Shown piece by piece: positions 6,803 through 13,974 of a DNA stretch of 15,124 nt. The position numbers and the translations under genes are program-made. The stretch comes from Myxococcota bacterium (lineage in GTDB: Bacteria; Myxococcota_C; UBA6777): the NCBI GenBank assembly GCA_023150835.1, contig JAKLKB010000153.1, positions 1-15,124 of the forward strand, read 5' to 3'. The notes below the pieces were generated by a model, which saw only the letters and a list, made by a program, of their open reading frames with translations, made no database searches and was not told the origin of the DNA. Numbering within the stretch: position 1 is the first letter of the stretch; each line of letters starts with the position of its first letter.

Positions 6803-7520
6803 GAGAGAGCAAGAAAGCCCGAAGGGACGAGAGATCGCTTACTGTTTGTCGATTGCATCGGGGACATGGTTGGACGCATCGCGGGCGATGGAGCAGTGCT
6901 TTTCGGTGTATCGGTATGTGGAGTTGTGGCTGGATCTTGTTGAGGGGGTGGAGATCGAGGAAGTCAGGGCGCTTTGTCGGCGTTGGCCAGATCGGATCGT
7001 GCTGTTGTTTCGGCGTCCACAGCTTGCGGCGATCCAGATGCCTCAGACGCAGCGGGTTGGTTGGTTGGTTGCATTGGCTGCGGAGCCTGTGTGGTTTGAT
7101 CTGGATACCCCTACACAGGCCGAAGATCTGCGCGATTGGTTTGCACTGCCCCAACGCCCCAAGCTGATCTTGTCCCATCACGACTATACCACCACGCCTT
7201 CCGAAGAGAGGCTTGCTGCGCTTTTGGCGGAGATGAAAGCGTGTGAGCCGACAGTCATCAAGATCGCGACCTATTGTCAGCAGCCCGAAGATGCTTTGCG
7301 ATTGTTGCGATGGCAGGTGGCTTTGCGACGAGAAGGCTTGCGTGTGATCGTCTTGGGGATGGGAGAGCATGGCGTGATCACGCGGATATTTGGGGCGCTA
7401 TGGGGCAATGAGATGAGTTTCGCCCCCCCTACCCCAAAACAAGCGTCTGCTCCCGGGCAATTGACGCGGGAACAGATGGAGGCGGTATTTGCGCTGCTGC
7501 GGGCGCAAGACGAGATCTGA
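6795..7520 (+). CDS. aroD: Type I 3-dehydroquinate dehydratase
   Basis: Dehydrates 3-dehydroquinate to 3-dehydroshikimate through a Schiff base, the third pathway step. The 241-residue length matches the family. Visible are SHHDYTTTP with the general acid/base histidine H129, VIKIATY with the Schiff-base lysine K156, GMGEHGVITRIFGALWGN with R197, and SAPGQL (218-223) with the substrate-loop Ser and Gln. By-eye alignment to E. coli AroD gives E43 for E46 and R73 for R82, but Trp for R48 and Leu for E86, so the sequence is divergent. ATG 6795 is 8 bp inside the end of aroE; a TTG at 6771 is an alternative, 8 residues longer. Its stop codon overlaps the left edge of repeat copy C. Confidence 0.87.
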   Translation: MFEREQESPKGREIAYCLSIASGTWLDASRAMEQCFSVYRYVELWLDLVEGVEIEEVRALCRRWPDRIVLLFRRPQLAAIQMPQTQRVGWLVALAAEPVWFDLDTPTQAEDLRDWFALPQRPKLILSHHDYTTTPSEERLAALLAEMKACEPTVIKIATYCQQPEDALRLLRWQVALRREGLRVIVLGMGEHGVITRIFGALWGNEMSFAPPTPKQASAPGQLTREQMEAVFALLRAQDEI

Positions 7521-7630
7521 GAGAAGTGTACGCGAAACGTCGACACGATCGGCTGTGGCAGCCCTGTTGTTGGGCAGCCACAGGGGGCTGCCCCTACGTG
7601 TTGTGATCGTATCATGGGCGGATTTTGTGA
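7519..7630 (+). repeat. 112-bp dispersed repeat, copy C
   Basis: Gap-free match over about 112 bp to copies B and D, starting with GAGAGAAGTG (shared exactly with D) and ending with GGGCGGATTTTGTG. The central stem GGGCAGCC (7572-7579) pairs with GGCTGCCC (7586-7593) around ACAGGG. It sits at the 3' end of aroD, with its first two bases inside the stop codon, between the convergent aroD and fmdB-type genes. Confidence 0.9.
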
Positions 7631-7664
7631 TGCAGCACGAGAAAGATCGGGTCGCGGGAAACAA

Positions 7665-7694
7665 GTTGTGATCGTATCATGGGCGGATTTTGTG
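7665..7694 (+). repeat. 30-bp partial duplicate of the right end of copy C
   Basis: An exact 30-bp direct repeat of 7600-7629, beginning GTTGTGATCG and ending GGATTTTGTG, displaced by 65 bp. Only the right tail of the 112-bp repeat is present; the hairpin part is missing. The 35 bp between the two tails match nothing else that I can see. Confidence 0.95.
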
Positions 7695-7728
7695 TCTCGT
7701 GGGGTTGTTTTGTGGGGGAGAGATCGTT

Positions 7729-8073
7729 TTAGGCCGCAGAAGGAGAGGCGGAAGGTGCGGGAGATGGGGAAGATGGGGCGGGAGATGGAGCGGAGGAAGG
7801 TGGTGTTGAAGAGGTGGAGGAATCAGAAGACGTAGAAGGAGTGGACTCGGAAGAAGAAGCGGCGGTGGTGTCTTTGTTTGGAGCGGAGCCTTTGCTGTAG
7901 CCGTCTTTGTACCAGCCGTCACCTTTGAGGATGAAAGAGGTGCGGGAGAGCATTTTTTCCATGGTGGAGGAGCCGCATTTTTCGCAAGCATCGGGGGCTT
8001 TGGCGAGGGAAGCGCTTTGCATCAATTCGACAATGTGACCACAGGCGGAACAACCATATTCGTAGAGTGGCAT
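7729..8073 (-). CDS. FmdB-family zinc-ribbon protein with Ser/Pro-rich tail
   Basis: A 114-residue protein starting MPLYEYGCSACGH, the hallmark of the FmdB putative regulatory protein family. C8/C11 and C30/C33 form a presumed zinc ribbon, and FILKGDGWYKDGYSK (47-61) is the conserved end of the domain. Residues from about 68 to 114 are Ser/Thr/Pro/Ala only, a low-complexity tail of uncertain meaning. The family takes its name from a formamidase regulator, but the function of most members is unknown. Start ATG 8073 has AAGG upstream on the - strand. It is convergent with aroD and divergent from the cardiolipin synthase. It is probably transcribed alone. Confidence 0.88.
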   Translation of the reverse strand: MPLYEYGCSACGHIVELMQSASLAKAPDACEKCGSSTMEKMLSRTSFILKGDGWYKDGYSKGSAPNKDTTAASSSESTPSTSSDSSTSSTPPSSAPSPAPSSPSPAPSASPSAA

Positions 8074-8096
8074 GATGGAGATCCTTTCGCTGGTTT

Positions 8097-8110
8097 GGGG
8101 GCGAACCCCC
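8097..8110 (-). promoter_or_regulatory. Stable hairpin in the fmdB-type leader
   Basis: Read on the - strand this is GGGGG-TTCG-CCCCC, a perfect 5-bp GC stem with a TTCG tetraloop, 23 bp before the start codon and just upstream of the ribosome binding site. It could affect mRNA stability or translation initiation. There is no T tract, so it is not a terminator. Confidence 0.4.
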
Positions 8111-8128
8111 TTAGGGAAATGCGCAGAA

Positions 8129-8157
8129 GATATAATCCTTGGGGGTGTGCTTGACAA
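8129..8157 (-). promoter_or_regulatory. Possible sigma70-type promoter for the fmdB-type gene
   Basis: On the - strand TTGTCA (5 of 6 to consensus) is followed after 17 bp by TATATC (4 of 6). Transcription would start near 8122, about 50 bp before the start codon, and include the hairpin at 8097-8110. The assignment rests on hexamer match and spacing only. Confidence 0.35.
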
Positions 8158-8255
8158 ACGGTATCGGCACAAGACAGCTTTCACCTCCCATGCGCGCCGA
8201 GACGAAGGGCGAGATGGGAAACGATGATGTGTCCGTGTGGGTAGAGGAAGTGCAG

Positions 8256-9779
8256 ATGTTGTGGTTGATCTTGTTGGTGATCTTTGTGCTGCATGGGGTG
8301 GTGTTGAGCTTTTTCGTGTTGTTGGAGCATCGGCATCCGACGTCGACGCTGGCGTGGATCTTGGCGTTGATCTTTGTGCCGTTTTTTGGGGTGTTGGCGT
8401 ATTACTTGTTTGGTCGGATGCGCTATTCTAGGCATCGTCGCAAGCGGGTGCGGCGTTTGGGGGAGATGGGTTCGCAGATGGAAACCTTGGCGCATCCGAT
8501 GGTGGGTTTGGGGGGGGTGGAGTTGCCTTGGTGGGAGGCGGATACAGCGGAGCTGTTGCAGATGGAAGAGTCAGGATTGCGGGGGATGTTGGGTGTTGCG
8601 GGGGGGCTGCCGCAAGATCCGCGATTTGGGAGTTTGATGGCGTTGGCGCAGCGGGTTTCGGACGCGCAGATATCATACGACAACAAGATCACGTTGTTGC
8701 AGGATGGTCAGGCGACATTTTCGGCGATGGAGCAGTCGCTGTTGGGGGCGCGGGTGCATATCCACGTCTGTTATTACATCATTCGTCCCGATGAGACGGG
8801 GAGATGGTTGCGAGACTTGTTGGTGAAAAAAGCCAAAGAAGGGGTCGAGGTGCGTGTGCTCTACGATGCGATCGGTTCGTATGCGTTGGGAGAAGACTTT
8901 TGGTCATCGCTACGAGCGGTCGGGGCGAAGGTTTCGGCGTTTTCGCCGATTCGGTTTCAAGCGCGGATGGGCGGGTCGAGTATGAACTTCCGCAACCACC
9001 GAAAGATCGTGGTGGTGGATGGGGTGGTGGGTTTTACGGGCGGCTTGAATATTGGGGATGAATACAAAGGCTCTTGGGGGGGAGACACACATTGGCGGGA
9101 TACGCACTTGATGTTGCAGGGGCCGGCAGTGCGGGATCTACAGTTGGTGTTTGGGGAGGATTGGTATTACACGACCCAAGAAGGTCTGGCCGAGGAGCGG
9201 TATTTTCCAGCGAAGATCGCTTCGGTGGGAGAGGCGCGTGTGCAGATTATTCCATCGGGGCCGGATGAGCCGTGGGATAGTCTGCATCTGATCTTTTTTG
9301 TGGCGATCGCGAATGCACAGGAGCGAGTGTGGATCACGACACCGTACTTTGTGCCGAACGAAGGGATCTTGACGGCATTAAAAACCTCGGCGTTGCGGGG
9401 TGTGGATGTGCGTTTGCTGTTGCCAGAACACAGCGACGAAAAGCTGGTATGGTTTGCGGGGCGCTCGTATTATCGGGATCTTTTGCGTGCGGGGGTGCGG
9501 ATCTATGAGTACAAAAAGGGCGTGTTGCACGCGAAGTCGATGTGCATCGATGGTGTTTTTGGGACGGTGGGATCGGCCAATATGGATATCCGCAGTTTTC
9601 AGTTGAACTTTGAATTGAATGCGTTGATGTACAGCACCGATCTTGCGCAGCAGATGGAAGCGACTTTTCTTGAAGATCTCCAAGACGCCCAAGAAGTCGA
9701 GTTGATCGAGTTTTTGCAACGGCCTTTGTCGCAACGTTTGATGGAGGCAGGAGCGCGATTGTTGTCGCCATTGTTGTGA
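8256..9779 (+). CDS. cls: Cardiolipin synthase (phospholipase D superfamily)
   Basis: Membrane enzyme that makes cardiolipin from phosphatidylglycerol. From ATG 8256 it has 507 residues, the usual bacterial Cls length. Two N-terminal membrane segments (about 2-22 and 31-52) flank LLEHRHPTSTLAWILAL, the conserved Cls/PLDNc start. Two HKD motifs follow: HRKIVVVD (248-255) in NFRNHRKIVVVDG...GGLNIGDEY, and HAKSMCID (425-432) in the segment ending GSANMDIRS. I chose 8256 because AGAGG lies 8 bp upstream and the membrane segment then starts at once. ATG 8214 (14 residues longer, weaker AAGG) and a TTG at 8139 are possible. It is divergent from the fmdB-type gene and convergent with the cyclase gene. 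No terminator is visible after it. Confidence 0.93.
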   Translation: MLWLILLVIFVLHGVVLSFFVLLEHRHPTSTLAWILALIFVPFFGVLAYYLFGRMRYSRHRRKRVRRLGEMGSQMETLAHPMVGLGGVELPWWEADTAELLQMEESGLRGMLGVAGGLPQDPRFGSLMALAQRVSDAQISYDNKITLLQDGQATFSAMEQSLLGARVHIHVCYYIIRPDETGRWLRDLLVKKAKEGVEVRVLYDAIGSYALGEDFWSSLRAVGAKVSAFSPIRFQARMGGSSMNFRNHRKIVVVDGVVGFTGGLNIGDEYKGSWGGDTHWRDTHLMLQGPAVRDLQLVFGEDWYYTTQEGLAEERYFPAKIASVGEARVQIIPSGPDEPWDSLHLIFFVAIANAQERVWITTPYFVPNEGILTALKTSALRGVDVRLLLPEHSDEKLVWFAGRSYYRDLLRAGVRIYEYKKGVLHAKSMCIDGVFGTVGSANMDIRSFQLNFELNALMYSTDLAQQMEATFLEDLQDAQEVELIEFLQRPLSQRLMEAGARLLSPLL

Positions 9780-9834
9780 AGGTGTGCGGTGTGTGTCGAC
9801 TGTGGGGACGGTGGTGCGGGGAGAGATCGTGGGT

Positions 9835-12201
9835 TTAGGTGCGGAGGTTGTGGGGATCGTCAAGAGCGTTTTCGTTGTGGGGGTCGTGTTCATCGTGTTC
9901 GTGGTGTTTGGCTTCAGGGGAAGGGGTATCGAGGGCGGGTGGTGCGAAGTGTTGCCGTTCTTTGGAGTCGTACCAAGTCCAGCGGGGATCGTCGGGTGAA
10001 GGGCTTTCTTGGGGAGGGAGAGAGCCCCATCCCCATCCAGCGAGGACGGGGGTGATGGAGGGTAGCTCGTCTTGGGAGGGCGGAGGAGTTTCGAGAGGTT
10101 TGGTGGGGAGGTAGAGTTGGACGCGATCGCGCCCGTTGTGTTTGGCTTTGTAGAGGGCTTGGTCGGCGGCTTGGAAGAGCTGACCGAGATCTTGAGCATG
10201 TTGTGGAAAGGTGGAAACGCCGATGGATACGGTGATATGGAAGACTTCGGGGTCGTGGCCATCGGAGCAAATGTTGAGTTCGGCGATCTGTGCGCGCAAT
10301 CGGTCGGCGAGGCGTAGAGCGCCGTGTGCGTCGGTTTCTTCGAGGAGGATAGCGAATTCTTCGCCGCCGTATCGGGCAGGGATATCGATTTCGCGGACGG
10401 TGGATTGGAGGACTTGGGCGACATGGTGGAGGACGCGGTCGCCGGTGGGGTGGCCGTAGGTGTCGTTGATGCGTTTGAAGTGGTCGATATCGAGCATGAG
10501 GAAGGAGAGAGGGCGTTTGAAGCGGCGAGCGGCTTCAAACTGTGTGTGTGCGCGTTCCATGAGGGTACGGTGGTTGAAGAGTCCGGTCAGTCCGTCACGA
10601 GAGGCGAGGTATTCCATGCGTGCGAAGTTTTGGAGATGAGAGAACAGAGGGGCGACGTGGTTGGCGAGAGCGCCGAGATGCTTTTCGGTTTCTTCGGAGG
10701 CGAAGGCTTGGGGATCGCGGGCTCCGAGTGCGATGACGCCGATGGATTGGTCATGAAGGACAAGAGGGAGCAGATAAAGAGAGCCGATTTCTGGGAGATG
10801 ATCGGGGTCTTCTTGGGCGAGGAAAGGGCCATGAGATCGGAGGTGTCCACGTTCGGGGAGAGGGCATTTGTGTTTAAGTGCGAGGGCGAGGAGGGAAGGG
10901 CCGAGAGGAAGGGTTTGATCGAGGAGTTGGGTGACAGGACCAGAAGTAGCGAGGATCGCGTGGTGACGTTGATCGGCTTCGATGCGGGAGACAAAGCCCC
11001 AATCGAACGAGGCAAAGCAAGAAGCGGCTTCGAGGGTGAGGGTAGCGAGAGAGCGTTCGGTGGTGGCGCGGTTAAGGCGCTGTCCGACTTCGTGAAGGGT
11101 GTGGAGGTATTGGTTGGCGCGGTCGGAACGGCGGTGAGAGCGTTCGCTTTGAAGGATGCGGGAAAAGAGTATGGCGGCGGCTTGGAGCATACTTTCTTCG
11201 CGGGGCGAAAAGGGGACAGGGTTGATGCGATCAGCGCAGATGGCGCCACGGATCTGTTCGCCTTGTCGGATGGGAACAGCGAGCATAGCGTGAACGACGG
11301 TGTGACGGGTGTAATAGGGGAGGTGAAGGCTGTTGTCGTTCTTGCGGAAGATGCGCAGAGTGTTTTGATGTCTGAAGACGTTGGCGAGCATACCTTGGTG
11401 GATGGAGAAGGGACCATCGTCGATGTGGGGTGCGTTGGTTTCGATGTCAGCGAGGACATAGTTTTGTCCGCTGCTATCGAGCCAAACGAGGGCGCATCCG
11501 TGTGCATCGAGTCCTTCGCGTAGGGTGGAGAGTATGTGTGTGCGTTCTTGTCCGAAGGCTTCGATGGATATCTCCGACATCGTGAGGGGGAGAGGTTCTT
11601 CATTGTGTACGGGCGGGGTGGTGGGCCGTTGTTCGCGGACGCGGCGGAGGTTGCTGCGATGGCGTTGCACGCTCCACAACAATCCATGCAAGCACAGGTG
11701 ATGCGATATGCCAAAGAGACCGAGATACACGAGGTGCAAAGCACCGCGTCCAACGTCGGAGGCAAGGGGAGGTCTGCTCGCGAGCATCGCGGCGATCTCG
11801 AGGAGCATGGCGTAACCAAACCACACACCACCTTGGGAAGACGTGCCAAAACTGGCAAGGAAAGCAATACTCAAGTAAAACAGCGGATAGAAAGGAGAAT
11901 AGAGTCCTCCCGTCAAGCGCAACAAGATCATCACGCCGCCAAGCACCGCAAAGCCGAGTCCTTGCCAAGCTTCAAAGGACGGTTCTTCGCTGCGTTCGAG
12001 CCAGAAGCGGACGACGCCACAGTAGAGTTCCCACGCGAGCCAGCACACAAAGATCCCCATGACAGGGAGAACGAGTTCGATGCGCGGCGTGGTTTGATCA
12101 AGGGTTCCCGATAAGACAAGCAAAAGCAGCCCTGCTGCGGCGAGCAGGGTGAGCGTGCGTTGATAAGGCTGAGGACGAAGCGTCGTGGCGTAAGAACGCA
12201 T
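9835..12201 (-). CDS. Membrane-anchored GAF-GAF-GGDEF diguanylate cyclase
   Basis: A 788-residue signalling enzyme predicted to make cyclic di-GMP. The first 170 or so residues contain five to six hydrophobic segments (about 17-33, 42-60, 80-96, 104-118, 124-141, 152-168). Two GAF-type sensor regions follow (about 212-352 and 372-525), then a GGDEF domain (about 533-697) with DGLTGLFNHR, LDIDHFKRINDTYGH and RYGGEEFAILL. The GGEEF site (612-616) is intact, so it should be active, and REID (603-606) forms a product-inhibition I-site at the canonical spacing of five residues. A Pro-rich C-terminal extension ends in a His/Asp/Glu cluster (HHEHDEHDPHNEN, 766-778). ATG 12201 has GGAGAG upstream. 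It follows the ftsB-like gene by 104 bp on the same strand and may share its transcript. The sensed ligand is unknown. Confidence 0.92.
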   Translation of the reverse strand: MRSYATTLRPQPYQRTLTLLAAAGLLLLVLSGTLDQTTPRIELVLPVMGIFVCWLAWELYCGVVRFWLERSEEPSFEAWQGLGFAVLGGVMILLRLTGGLYSPFYPLFYLSIAFLASFGTSSQGGVWFGYAMLLEIAAMLASRPPLASDVGRGALHLVYLGLFGISHHLCLHGLLWSVQRHRSNLRRVREQRPTTPPVHNEEPLPLTMSEISIEAFGQERTHILSTLREGLDAHGCALVWLDSSGQNYVLADIETNAPHIDDGPFSIHQGMLANVFRHQNTLRIFRKNDNSLHLPYYTRHTVVHAMLAVPIRQGEQIRGAICADRINPVPFSPREESMLQAAAILFSRILQSERSHRRSDRANQYLHTLHEVGQRLNRATTERSLATLTLEAASCFASFDWGFVSRIEADQRHHAILATSGPVTQLLDQTLPLGPSLLALALKHKCPLPERGHLRSHGPFLAQEDPDHLPEIGSLYLLPLVLHDQSIGVIALGARDPQAFASEETEKHLGALANHVAPLFSHLQNFARMEYLASRDGLTGLFNHRTLMERAHTQFEAARRFKRPLSFLMLDIDHFKRINDTYGHPTGDRVLHHVAQVLQSTVREIDIPARYGGEEFAILLEETDAHGALRLADRLRAQIAELNICSDGHDPEVFHITVSIGVSTFPQHAQDLGQLFQAADQALYKAKHNGRDRVQLYLPTKPLETPPPSQDELPSITPVLAGWGWGSLPPQESPSPDDPRWTWYDSKERQHFAPPALDTPSPEAKHHEHDEHDPHNENALDDPHNLRT

Positions 12202-12305
12202 CCTCTCTCCGTGTCTGTCGCTTCACGGGGTCGGCACGTGAAGGCTGAAGGTCAAAGATGAGAAGGCTTCAAAGGGAGCAAGAAAGCCTGATCGGCAAGC
12301 GAGGA

Positions 12306-12590
12306 TCACTTGGGGCAGATCACGACGATCTCGTTGGGTTTGGTTAAAAAGAGGTGATCGCGTGCGGCTTGTTCGGCCGCACGTTGGTCGTAACGCAGCG
12401 CTGTGATCTTGCGTCGAAGGACGTCGTTTTCTCGGCGTGCGAAGTGGTTTTGCTGGTGTTGTTGGTTGATCTGTGCGCGCAGTTGTTGGTACGAACGCTG
12501 GGGGCCTGTGGGATGAGTGACCCACCATCCGTACGCTGCGGTGATGGCCATGCAAGAGAACAGAAACAGGATGCGGACGCCAACGTTCAT
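12306..12590 (-). CDS. ftsB: FtsB/DivIC-like septum formation initiator
   Basis: A small bitopic membrane protein of 94 residues: one N-terminal membrane segment (about 5-25), a Gln/Arg-rich predicted coiled coil (about 32-68), and the ending AARDHLFLTKPNEIVVICPK, which matches the conserved FtsB end. FtsB works with FtsL and FtsQ in the division complex to activate septal wall synthesis. ATG 12590 is chosen because GGAG precedes it at 7 bp; an ATG at 12608 would add 6 residues without a good ribosome binding site. It is divergent from the lipoprotein gene and lies upstream of the diguanylate cyclase on the same strand. Small coiled-coil proteins are easy to misassign, but the C-terminal motif supports the call. 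Confidence 0.82.
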   Translation of the reverse strand: MNVGVRILFLFSCMAITAAYGWWVTHPTGPQRSYQQLRAQINQQHQQNHFARRENDVLRRKITALRYDQRAAEQAARDHLFLTKPNEIVVICPK

Positions 12591-12856
12591 GGGGGGACTC
12601 CGTTGCATCGGATATGGATCATCGCGGTGGGAAGGCAGCCTTGACGGCTCGGTGACACATTTTCCACAAGATACAAGGCGTACGGGATGGCGTCAAGAAA
12701 TCCTCTCGTTTTCTTTGGGCATCGGATCATCTGGACAGATCACGCCTTCGTTTGAGGACGGTGTAGAAAACGAGAAAAGGCGATGGTGTGGTGGATAGAA
12801 AGCCTTGAGGCGTGTCAAGTTTGTCGGAGTTTACGGTAGGCAAAGGAGAAAAGAGG

Positions 12857-13825
12857 ATGGTGTGGTGGAGAGGACTGGCGTTGTGGTGCGTGGGTTTGGT
12901 GCTGTGGGGTTGTCAGCGAGCCCATTCGGGAGAAAAGCGGACGGATTGTGCGAAGTGTTCGGTCGATGCAGAAGGAGTGGTGCGCTGGCCAGCGCAAGCA
13001 CGATCAGGCGGCTCGTCAAGATTCTGGAAACACTGGGGGGACGGACGGGCGGAGTTGTCGAGTTATCGGGCGCAAGTCGAGCGATACGGGGTTTTGAGAG
13101 ATGCAGAAGTGGTAAAGATCTTTGTGACGGAGCCGATGGATCGGCGAACATGGATCAAAGACGATGGCGCTCCTCGTGCGCAACAAGTCCAAGTCCTCAA
13201 GTTGAATCAGATGATCAAGTTCCAAACAGGCATCTACCCGTATTCTGTGATGACCAGTACTTTTTCACCCGCAGGGCGTTGGCGGTCAGAAGCTTTTGCA
13301 CCCGCGAAGATCACGCTTACCGCTCAAGAATGGTGCGGTCATGTGTTTGAGGGGCTCTGGGCAGGGCCTGATCAGATGATGACGCAGGTGCGTTCTTATT
13401 TTTCAAGCGAGGGTGAAAAGACAGCGATCCAAAAGATCGACGCCAAGACGTTGTATGAGGATGCTTTGTGGATCCAGTTGCGTGAGTGGGAGGGGCCGTT
13501 TGCGCAGGGCAAGTCGTGGCGCGGGCCCGTCGTCCCGTCGCTTTGGCGTGTACGCAAAAAGCACATCGCAACAGCCCCGATACAAGGGGAGATCCAACGT
13601 GAAGAAGCGACACGCGAGGGGGCGGCTGTTCGGCGTTTTACGCTGCGTTATGCGGGTTATTGGAAGCGGATCGATATCGAAGCGGCATGGCCACACCGAG
13701 TTCTCGGATGGTCGGCCTCGGATGGAGAAAAAGCCACCTTACAAGGAAGCAAGAGGCTGGCTTATTGGATGCTCAATGGTCCGAAGGATACGGGATATCG
13801 CAAACAGATCGGTCTCAAAGAGTAG
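12857..13825 (+). CDS. Conserved lipoprotein of unknown function (often labelled septum formation inhibitor Maf)
   Basis: A 322-residue protein with a lipoprotein signal: MVWWRGLALWCVGLVLWGC, with the modified cysteine at C19 (Trp at -2 is unusual). The mature part carries FWKHWGDGRAELSSY (56-70), KIFVTE (87-92), VLKLN with FQTGIYPYSVMTSTF (122-136), QEWCGHVF (157-164) and SYF (180-182). I recognise this pattern from Bacteroidetes lipoproteins that databases often call septum formation inhibitor Maf, although they do not resemble the Maf nucleotide pyrophosphatase. No enzymatic role is evident. C31 and C34 (CAKC) after the signal could bind metal or form a disulfide. ATG 12857 has AGGAG 8 bp upstream; the frame extends 15 codons further back. 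It is divergent from ftsB. Confidence 0.8.
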   Translation: MVWWRGLALWCVGLVLWGCQRAHSGEKRTDCAKCSVDAEGVVRWPAQARSGGSSRFWKHWGDGRAELSSYRAQVERYGVLRDAEVVKIFVTEPMDRRTWIKDDGAPRAQQVQVLKLNQMIKFQTGIYPYSVMTSTFSPAGRWRSEAFAPAKITLTAQEWCGHVFEGLWAGPDQMMTQVRSYFSSEGEKTAIQKIDAKTLYEDALWIQLREWEGPFAQGKSWRGPVVPSLWRVRKKHIATAPIQGEIQREEATREGAAVRRFTLRYAGYWKRIDIEAAWPHRVLGWSASDGEKATLQGSKRLAYWMLNGPKDTGYRKQIGLKE

Positions 13826-13862
13826 AGGGTCGTTGCTATCGATTGGATGTTGTCCGATATCC

Positions 13863-13974
13863 GAGAGAAGTGCATACAAAGGGTCGATGCGATCTGTTGT
13901 AAACGCCCTGTGGTTGGGCAGCCACAGGGGGCTGCCCCTACATTTTGCGATCACACAACAGGCGGATTTTGTAT
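13863..13974 (+). repeat. 112-bp dispersed repeat, copy D
   Basis: Best-preserved copy for structure. CCCTGTGG (13906-13913) can pair with CCACAGGG (13922-13929), while GGGCAGCC (13916-13923) can pair with GGCTGCCC (13930-13937). The two stems overlap and exclude each other. The copy sits between convergent genes and ends within a base of the stop codon of the cysteine-rich gene (13974-13976, - strand). Confidence 0.9.

Noticed and set aside
8131-8156. TATAAT followed by TTGACA on the + strand as a promoter for cls
   Set aside because: The hexamers are in the wrong order for a + strand promoter and neither has a good partner at 16-18 bp.
10324-11523. 399-residue + strand open frame
   Set aside because: Antisense to the GAF-GAF-GGDEF gene, whose domains are unmistakable; strand skew removes stop codons from the opposite frame.
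10587-11867. 426-residue - strand open frame
   Set aside because: Same strand as the cyclase gene but in another frame; Ser/Pro/Thr-rich without any domain.
12240-12290. Possible terminator between the ftsB-like gene and the cyclase gene
   Set aside because: AGGCTT/AAGCCT gives only a 6-bp stem with a 14-nt loop and no T tract on either strand.
12792-12818. TTGACA on the - strand upstream of ftsB
   Set aside because: The only -10-like hexamer, TATCCA, is at 15 bp spacing and about 200 bp from the gene; too weak to call.
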